A stretch of 6,585 nucleotides of DNA from Bog-756 sp050011635 (GTDB lineage: Bacteria > Actinomycetota > Acidimicrobiia > Acidimicrobiales > RAAP-2), in the NCBI GenBank assembly GCA_050011635.1, contig JBEKIU010000260.1, positions 1 to 6,585 on the forward strand, in the 5' to 3' direction. Below the pieces are notes generated by a model. The model did no database searches. It was not told the origin of the DNA and worked only from the letters and a program-made list of their open reading frames with translations. Below are positions 1-4,906 of this stretch, piece by piece (position 1 is the first letter of the stretch; every line of letters starts with the position of its first letter). Position numbers and translations under genes: made by a program.

Positions 1-1634
1 AAGATGTCCAACGGGAAACGCTGCAGGTAGCTCAGGGACGAATAGCCCGTCCCGAAATCGTCGATGGCCAACAACACGCCTAGCTCCTTCAGGGCCCGAA
101 GGACCCCGAGCGCGGAGGCAGCGTCCTCCATGAGGGCGCTCTCGGTGATCTCGAGCGTCAGGTGTTCGGGAGGGAGGCCGGTGCGGATGAGGATCTCCTC
201 GACCGTCTGGACGATGCGGGGGTCGTCGATCTGTCGAGCAGAGAGATTCACGTCGACAGAGCCCTGCGGCCCTTCACCTCCGGTGAGGTTCCAGTCGCGA
301 AGCTGATGGCATGCCTGCTCGAGAACCCAAGCTCCGATGGGAATGATCAGACCGCTCTCCTCGGCGACCGGAATGAATCGATACGGGGACACCAGGCCCT
401 GATCGGGATGCTGCCATCGGATCAGGGCTTCGACCCCGACTGTTGTCTCCCCGTCGATCTCGACCACCGGTTGGTAGTGGAGCATGAGCTCGCTGCGTTC
501 GAGGGCCCGGTGCAACGAATGCTCAGTGGTCATCCGATCGAGAAGCTCGACACGCATTGACTCACCAAAGGTCTCGACGCTGGATCCACCTCGCCGCTTG
601 GCTTTGTACATGGCCGCCTCGGCATTGGAAAGAAGCGTGGCCGCATCCGCGATCCCGAAGGTGTTGACGGCGACTCCCACCGATGCGTCCAGAAATACCT
701 CGACGCCGTCGATCTCGAGCGGTTCTGTCAAAGCCGCCCGGGCCCGCTCGATGAATGCCGACGCGTCGGCGTGGGCCTCACCGTCGGGGCTCTCGAAGAG
801 GGCGAGAAATTCATCGCCGCCGAACCGGGCAATGAGCTCACCGTGACCGGCAGCCCGCTGTAGCCGCTGGGCCACCGAGCCGAGGACCCTGTCACCGGCG
901 TCATGTCCCATGCTGTTGTTGATGGCCTTGAACCGGTCCAGATCCAGCAGCACGACCGCAATCGTGCCCGGGACTCCCCGGGACCTGGACGCGGCACCGG
1001 TCACCCAGCGGTCGAATTGAACCCGATCGGCAAGACCGGTCTGTGAGTCCCAGCCGTCAGCCCCGGTCGGTGTTGCTTCGGTGTCGAGGGCCCCGGGGGG
1101 GTTGATGAAGCCGGCGACCGATCGTTGCGGCCCGTGGCCGATGTCGAACAGCAGCCCTTCGGCAAGGACCCGGTGGCCAGAGCGGTGCACCAGTTCGACC
1201 TGGGACCGATCACCACCAGCGGCCGGTCCACCCTCGACGGGAGCATCGACGTCCCCGGTGTCGGCTCGGTCAACTCGATGAAACGGCGAGGCCTCCAGGT
1301 CCGGAGGGAGCAAGGTGTCGAAGACCGACCGACCGACCACCTCGTCCCTCCGCCAACCGAAGACTTCCTCCGCCCGCGGATTCCATTCCGTCACCACGCC
1401 GCCCACGTCCACCTCGACAAACGGATCAGGGCACAGCGAGACCAGCCGCGACCACCGGTGACGCCAGAGCGACAGCTCGCTCACCGGGACCTCCGCTACT
1501 CCTTCAACCACCATGGTGCTCCCGTCGTGGTCTCGATGAGTCGCCCCGGGATCGTTGGGGTCGCAGTGCTCCACTCGGAATGGCGACGTCGAACCGACCG
1601 ACCGAGATTCACCGTCCTGCTCGAACTCCGACAT
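1..1634 (-). CDS. PAS-GGDEF-EAL cyclic-di-GMP signalling protein (C-terminal end off the window)
   Basis: A probable cytoplasmic protein that makes and/or breaks down cyclic-di-GMP. The minus-strand frame is open from 1634 to the left edge, giving 544 visible residues. Residues about 65-180 look like a PAS sensor domain (TEWNPRAEEVFGW near 82-94). A GGDEF domain starts near 193 (DSQTGLADR). It keeps the metal and substrate region DLDRFKAINNSMGHDAGD (about 229-246) and an intact GGDEF at 272-276. The EAL domain starts near 375. It has EAL at 402-404, the Asn of VNLSARQ at 463, EITES with its first Glu at 495, and Asp-Asp of DDFGTGYSS at 525-526, so the visible phosphodiesterase metal ligands are present. 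The last part of EAL is cut off. No signal peptide or membrane segment is seen. The inhibitory RxxD site five residues before GGDEF is replaced by GHGE. ATG 1634 was chosen because a promoter lies 38 bp upstream; its ribosome binding site is weak. ATG 1514 is an alternative, and ATG 1673 would overlap the -10 element. Whether cyclase or phosphodiesterase activity dominates cannot be told. Confidence 0.93.
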   Translation of the reverse strand, partial: MSEFEQDGESRSVGSTSPFRVEHCDPNDPGATHRDHDGSTMVVEGVAEVPVSELSLWRHRWSRLVSLCPDPFVEVDVGGVVTEWNPRAEEVFGWRRDEVVGRSVFDTLLPPDLEASPFHRVDRADTGDVDAPVEGGPAAGGDRSQVELVHRSGHRVLAEGLLFDIGHGPQRSVAGFINPPGALDTEATPTGADGWDSQTGLADRVQFDRWVTGAASRSRGVPGTIAVVLLDLDRFKAINNSMGHDAGDRVLGSVAQRLQRAAGHGELIARFGGDEFLALFESPDGEAHADASAFIERARAALTEPLEIDGVEVFLDASVGVAVNTFGIADAATLLSNAEAAMYKAKRRGGSSVETFGESMRVELLDRMTTEHSLHRALERSELMLHYQPVVEIDGETTVGVEALIRWQHPDQGLVSPYRFIPVAEESGLIIPIGAWVLEQACHQLRDWNLTGGEGPQGSVDVNLSARQIDDPRIVQTVEEILIRTGLPPEHLTLEITESALMEDAASALGVLRALKELGVLLAIDDFGTGYSSLSYLQRFPLDI

Positions 1635-1671
1635 ACTCGGTCGAGCAACGACGCCGTGCCACTGGGACGAC

Positions 1672-1700
1672 ATGGTAGGCAAAGAACCCTTGCACTTCAA
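1672..1700 (-). promoter_or_regulatory. Candidate sigma70-type promoter for the PAS-GGDEF-EAL gene
   Basis: Read on the minus strand, TTGAAG (1700-1695) is followed after exactly 17 bases by TACCAT (1677-1672). These match the -35 consensus TTGACA at 4 of 6 positions and the -10 consensus TATAAT at 4 of 6, including the important T1, A2 and T6. Transcription would start near 1664, leaving a leader of about 30 bases before ATG 1634. This is a match by eye, not a measured start. Confidence 0.45.
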
Positions 1701-1771
1701 GGATTTGGCCCACCACCAGGTCTTGTATGGACGGCGTCCGGCTCGTGGTCCCCCCGGTCCATTTCGCAGGA

Positions 1772-1791
1772 TGGGTCGATTTGCCGACCCA
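1772..1791. promoter_or_regulatory. Perfect 7-bp inverted repeat in the divergent intergenic region (possible operator)
   Basis: TGGGTCG at 1772-1778 and CGACCCA at 1785-1791 are perfect inverted copies around the 6-base, AT-richer centre ATTTGC. The element lies in the roughly 230-bp gap between the two divergent genes. It is about 72 bp upstream of the -35 element of the minus-strand gene and 78 bp upstream of the hydrolase start. Its size would suit a dimeric transcription factor, but no regulator gene lies in the window. It could also be a chance hairpin in GC-rich DNA. I see no convincing promoter for the plus-strand hydrolase in this gap. Confidence 0.3.
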
Positions 1792-1869
1792 ACTTCCTTG
1801 CCGTGTACCGTGCCTGCCGTGGTCGTCGTCACCGGTACAGCGCAAAAAGAAGCGTGGGCCCGCAACGTG

Positions 1870-2819
1870 ATGCCGCCGGTCGAACAAGTGCGGCCGGGGT
1901 TGTGGTCACTACCGGTGCCGATCCCCAACAATCCGCTGCGATACGTGCTCGTCTATGCATTCGAACTCAGTGGTGGCGGCGTGGGACTGGTCGATGCCGG
2001 GTGGAACACCGACGATGCATGGTCCGCTCTGGGCGAAGGGTTGGCCACGGCCGGGGGAAGCATCTCTGATGTCCGGGCGGTGCTGGTTACCCACATCCAC
2101 CCCGACCATTACGGCCTGGCGGGCCGGGTGCGCGAGGCCTCGGGTGCGTGGATCGGTCTCCATCCGGCCGACGCGGTGATGCTCGAGTCCCGATACGGCA
2201 ACACCGATGAGCTCGTCGCCAACATGTTCCGGTTTCTGGCCGATTCGGGGGTGCCCGACGACAGGCTGCCCGACCTGGCACTGGCGTCGATGGCGCTGAA
2301 GTCGATGGTGACCATGGCCGAACCCGACGTCCTGTTCGAGGACGGCCGCGAGATCGAGCTTCCCGGGTGGCCGCTGCGCACCATCTGGACGCCCGGTCAC
2401 TCGCCGGGCCATGTGTGCTTCTTCAGCGAGGACCAGAAGTTGCTCATCTCCGGCGACCACGTGCTGCCCCGGATCACGCCCAACATCTCGGTTCATGCCC
2501 AGCAGCACTCCAACCCCTTGGGCGATTACCTCGAGTCACTCCTCAAGGTCCAGAACCTCGGGACCGAAGAAGTCCTTCCGGCCCACGAGTACCGGTTCTC
2601 CGGACTTCAGAGCCGACTCGAGGAGATCATCGCCCACCATGCCGATCGTCTCGACGAGATCGAACACGTCCTCACCGAGCATCCGGGCTCAACTGCCTGG
2701 GAGATCACGTTGAGGCTCCACTGGTCACGGCCATGGGACGAGATCGAACCGTTCATGCAACGGCAGGCCAACGGCGAGACGGGAAGGAGCCGGCCCTGTT
2801 CTTCGTCACCGATCGCTGA
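1870..2819 (+). CDS. MBL-fold metallo-hydrolase (LACTB2/BLACT-like), frame disrupted near its 3' end
   Basis: A metallo-beta-lactamase-fold hydrolase, probably cytoplasmic with two metal ions; the substrate is unknown. From ATG 1870 the metal motifs are complete: THIHPDH (His75, His77, Asp79, His80), TPGHSPGH (His177), SGDH (Asp196) and PAHEY (His239). Residues about 250-304 match the start of the C-terminal winged helix usual in this family (STAWEITLRLHWSRPWDEIEPF). The opening PPVEQVRPGLWSLPVPIPNN is a typical N terminus, so ATG 1870 or the GTG just before it is the start; no clear Shine-Dalgarno is seen. After the family-typical NGET (301-304) the frame does not stop. It runs on for about 340 codons to 3795, antisense to the DedA gene. 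One extra base in the GGG at 2781-2783 would instead give GKEPALFFVTDR and a TGA at 2817-2819, for 316 residues. The LAHL-type segment I expect after GET is in no frame, so a larger deletion is also possible. The gene may be a recent pseudogene, carry a sequencing error, or still work. Confidence 0.85.
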
Positions 2820-2838
2820 CTGCTGTGGCCATCGCCGC

Positions 2839-3600
2839 TCACGACACATGCCGGTCGGGAAGTGGTCGACCATCGTCGGGGCCGGATCCCCCATCGGGCT
2901 GCCCCCGACCCACAGGCCCGCTCTCCGATGGCTCGCCGCCGGCGGCCTCGATGGGCGTGCGGCTGCGCTCGCGTCTCTTCACCACCACCCCCGTCACGAC
3001 GGCGGCCACCACGATCGCGCCGACCACTGCGATGGACCACAGGCCGATCGTGGAAAGGATGTGCGCGAAGGAGATGCCGACGATGAATCCGAGCAGGGTG
3101 TAGCCGACCCCCCAGACCAGCCCGCCCAGGGCGTTGTAGAAGAGGAACACGCGGTAGCGGAGGCCGCTCATCCCGGCCAGACCGGGGATGATGGCGCGGG
3201 CGAAGGCCACGAACCGGCCCAAGAAGACGGCCGGGCCCCCGTATCGCTCGAGCATGGCCATGGTCCGGCGGACCCCGGCCCTGCCCTTCAACGGACGCCG
3301 CTCGAGGAGCCATGGTCCCGAACGCTTGCCCACCTCGAAGCCGACCGAGTCGCCGACGATGGCGCATACCACGACCACTGCCACCATGGCCTCGAGATCG
3401 ACCTGGTGCAGACCGGCCAGCACTCCGCCCACGACGGCTGCGGTCTCTCCGGGGATGAAGAAACCAACCAACAGAGCGGCCTCGGCGAACACCAGAAATC
3501 CAACCAGCGCGTATGCCGCGGTCCCGTGGAAATGGAGCAGCCAACCGGACACCCCGCCGGTGGCGTCGACGTGTGCGGCCACCGCCGTCACCAGGGACAC
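2839..3600 (-). CDS. DedA-family (SNARE-associated/VTT domain) integral membrane protein
   Basis: A 253-residue membrane protein of the DedA superfamily, whose members move lipids such as undecaprenyl phosphate or phospholipids across the membrane and support proton-dependent envelope homeostasis. Hydrophobic segments lie at about 27-46, 53-65, 70-90, 125-145 (the re-entrant region), 150-176 and 184-208. Family motifs are FAEAALLVGFFIPGE (38-52) and GRFVAFARAIIPGLAGMSG (128-146), followed by YNALGGLVWG. Glu40, Glu52, Arg129 and Arg135 line up with the acidic and arginine residues I recall as essential in E. coli YqjA (E39, D51, R130, R136). The usual Pro after GRF-x is Ala. Residues 209-253 form a charged, Gly/Pro-rich cytoplasmic tail that is probably disordered. 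The start is a GTG at 3600 with only a weak GGCGGG upstream. The gene follows the zinc-ribbon gene after 49 bp, so it is probably the last gene of that operon. Its stop faces that of the hydrolase across 19 bp. The lipid carried cannot be told. Confidence 0.93.
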   Translation of the reverse strand: MSLVTAVAAHVDATGGVSGWLLHFHGTAAYALVGFLVFAEAALLVGFFIPGETAAVVGGVLAGLHQVDLEAMVAVVVVCAIVGDSVGFEVGKRSGPWLLERRPLKGRAGVRRTMAMLERYGGPAVFLGRFVAFARAIIPGLAGMSGLRYRVFLFYNALGGLVWGVGYTLLGFIVGISFAHILSTIGLWSIAVVGAIVVAAVVTGVVVKRRERSRTPIEAAGGEPSESGPVGRGQPDGGSGPDDGRPLPDRHVS

Positions 3601-3612
3601 GTCACCCGCCGA

Positions 3613-3626
3613 ACCCGGATTCGGGT
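3613..3626 (-). other. Small inverted repeat just upstream of the DedA start
   Basis: ACCCG and CGGGT form a 5-bp stem around a 4-base loop, 13-26 bases before the GTG start and inside the 49-bp gap after the zinc-ribbon gene. Read on the minus strand it could fold in the mRNA leader and affect ribosome access. With no T-run it is unlikely to be a terminator. A stem this short is common by chance at this GC content. Confidence 0.15.
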
Positions 3627-3649
3627 CACCGGCCGACGGCGCGCTCCCC

Positions 3650-4081
3650 TCAGGACCACCGTGAAAGCGTCACGCTGGTCCACGTCCGCCGGCGGCAGGC
3701 GGGACACGTCATCCACCTGTCGAAGGTGCGTCTGGGTAGCCAGGCGCCGACCGGGAACTGGAGAAGGAGGAACTCGACGACACCGACCCGGCTGATCGAC
3801 CCGCACGATGAACATCCGACCGAGATGGGACCACGCCGCGGGAGCGGGTCGGTCGCAGTTGCGGTCGACGTGGCCGGCACCGGCTCCCCGCTCGGAGTGG
3901 CCTCGGAGAACAGCGCATGCTTGCCGGCCGGTCGTGCGTGGGACCTGGCCGGGGCGGGATGGGTGGAGGCTCCCCTCGATTGGCCGACCATCGGCACCGG
4001 ATCGACGTCAGACACCTCCTGTTGGTCGATGGGCATCCAGTAGAGCGCCCGCTTGCCCAACGGGTCAGGTCCGTCCGCCAT
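3650..4081 (-). CDS. ParA-linked zinc-ribbon protein of unknown function
   Basis: A 143-residue protein, probably cytoplasmic, with no signal peptide or clear membrane helix. It has two parts. Residues 1-85 are polar and Pro/Ser/Thr-rich, likely disordered, with a repeated short motif: PLGKRALYWMP (7-17) and PAGKHALFSEA (51-61). Residues 88-143 look like a zinc ribbon, with Cys90-x2-Cys93, a 32-residue hydrophobic/aromatic insert (FLLLQFPVGAWLPRR) and Cys126-x2-Cys129. From memory, actinobacteria have small proteins opening DPLGKRALFW and ending in CxxC...CPACxRR, so I treat this as a real conserved gene. Its ATG shares a base with the parA stop (TGATG, position 4081) and has no Shine-Dalgarno of its own, which points to translational coupling. 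The DedA gene follows 49 bp downstream. Third positions are GC-rich, as expected for a coding frame. No function is known to me; a role as a ParA partner or adaptor is inference from the coupling only. Confidence 0.8.
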   Translation of the reverse strand: MADGPDPLGKRALYWMPIDQQEVSDVDPVPMVGQSRGASTHPAPARSHARPAGKHALFSEATPSGEPVPATSTATATDPLPRRGPISVGCSSCGSISRVGVVEFLLLQFPVGAWLPRRTFDRWMTCPACRRRTWTSVTLSRWS

Positions 4082-4866
4082 CAGCCAACAGTGCCGGCGG
4101 CGACGTTGGTGCCGACGAGCGTGCGGGCCAACTGGCGATAGGCCATGGCTCCGGGCGAGTTCGGGGCGTGTTGGAGAATCGATTTCCCCCGCGCCGGAGC
4201 CTCGGCGAACCGGATCGACTTCCGTACCGGAGGCTGGAGCACGGGAATCCCGTACCGGGCCTCGACCTCTTCGATGATGTGCCGCGAGTGCTTGGTCCGG
4301 TCGTCGTACATGGTTGCGACGATTCCCCTTACCGTGAGCTCGCTGTTGGCAAAGGCGCGAACGTCCTCGATGGTCTCGAGCAGTTGGCCGACGCCGCGAT
4401 GGGACAGGGCCTCACATTGCAAGGGGATCAGTACGTCATTGGCCGCCGTCAACCCGTTGATGGTCAGCACGCCGAGGGACGGGGGGCAGTCGATGAGGAC
4501 GAGATCGTATTTGCCGAGGGCCGGCTCGAGGGCACGCTCGAGCACGTGCTCCCTTCCCGTGCGGGTGAGGAGGTGGACTTCGGATCCCGCCAGGTCGATG
4601 GAGGCTGGAACCAGATCGAGAAGATCGACACCGGGGACCGGAAGCGTCACCTCGGCAATGCTGTCCCGGCGCACGAAGACGTCGTGGAGCGATCGATCCA
4701 GGGTGTCGGGGTCGAAGCCAAGGGAGAAGGTGAGACAGGCCTGGGGGTCGAGATCCACCACCAGAGTGCGCCTCCCGAGCTCGGCGGAAGCCACCCCCAG
4801 CGAATGGACGGTGGTCGTCTTGGCGACGCCCCCCTTCTGGTTGGCAACGGCCAGCACGTCGGTCAC
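4081..4866 (-). CDS. ParA/Soj/MinD-type P-loop ATPase
   Basis: A 261-residue cytoplasmic ATPase of the ParA/MinD group, which forms ATP-dependent dimers on DNA or other surfaces to position cargo. The deviant Walker A box KGGVAKTTT (11-19) carries the signature Lys11. The A' motif VVDLDPQ (36-42) and Walker B LVLIDCPPS (122-130) follow, and the Soj-like C-terminal signature VRKSIRFAEAPARGKSI is at 214-230. It is the short, Soj-like form without an N-terminal helix-turn-helix, and its length is normal. No parB or parS-like array is next to it, so it is probably not the main chromosome-partition pair; an accessory positioning role is as likely. The start is a GTG at 4866. An in-frame TAG lies only 9 bases upstream, so no longer form is possible, and there is no clear Shine-Dalgarno. 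The stop overlaps the zinc-ribbon start. The upstream repeat-protein gene ends 40 bp away. I give no symbol because the cargo is unknown. Confidence 0.94.
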   Translation of the reverse strand: MTDVLAVANQKGGVAKTTTVHSLGVASAELGRRTLVVDLDPQACLTFSLGFDPDTLDRSLHDVFVRRDSIAEVTLPVPGVDLLDLVPASIDLAGSEVHLLTRTGREHVLERALEPALGKYDLVLIDCPPSLGVLTINGLTAANDVLIPLQCEALSHRGVGQLLETIEDVRAFANSELTVRGIVATMYDDRTKHSRHIIEEVEARYGIPVLQPPVRKSIRFAEAPARGKSILQHAPNSPGAMAYRQLARTLVGTNVAAGTVG

Positions 4867-4885
4867 GAGCGGAGTCTACGCCTGA

Positions 4886-4903
4886 CGACGGCGACCGCCG
4901 TCG
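4886..4903 (-). terminator. Perfect hairpin between the repeat-protein gene and parA
   Basis: CGACGGC (4886-4892) and GCCGTCG (4897-4903) pair perfectly over 7 bp around a 4-base loop, starting just past the repeat-protein stop (4907-4909). The stem is nearly all G-C and is a plausible transcription end point or RNA-processing site. No T-run follows on the minus strand, so it is not a classical intrinsic terminator; many actinobacterial terminators also lack one. The hairpin ends 20 bases before the parA GTG and could also lie in the parA leader. Confidence 0.4.
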
Positions 4904-4906
4904 GGG

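Noticed and set aside
1125..2069. Plus-strand open frame of 314 codons spanning the PAS region, the intergenic gap and the hydrolase start
   Set aside because: It crosses two well-supported genes in wrong frames, and its Arg/Pro-rich translation has no recognisable motif.
2820..2838. Possible bidirectional terminator between the convergent hydrolase and DedA genes
   Set aside because: The 19-bp gap contains no inverted repeat long enough to form a stable stem and no T-run.
2820..3795. Continuation of the hydrolase frame as one 640-plus-residue plus-strand protein
   Set aside because: Past residue about 304 it is antisense to a clear DedA gene, lacks any recognisable domain and is rich in His/Arg/Asp/Gly/Pro as expected for an opposite-strand shadow in GC-rich DNA.
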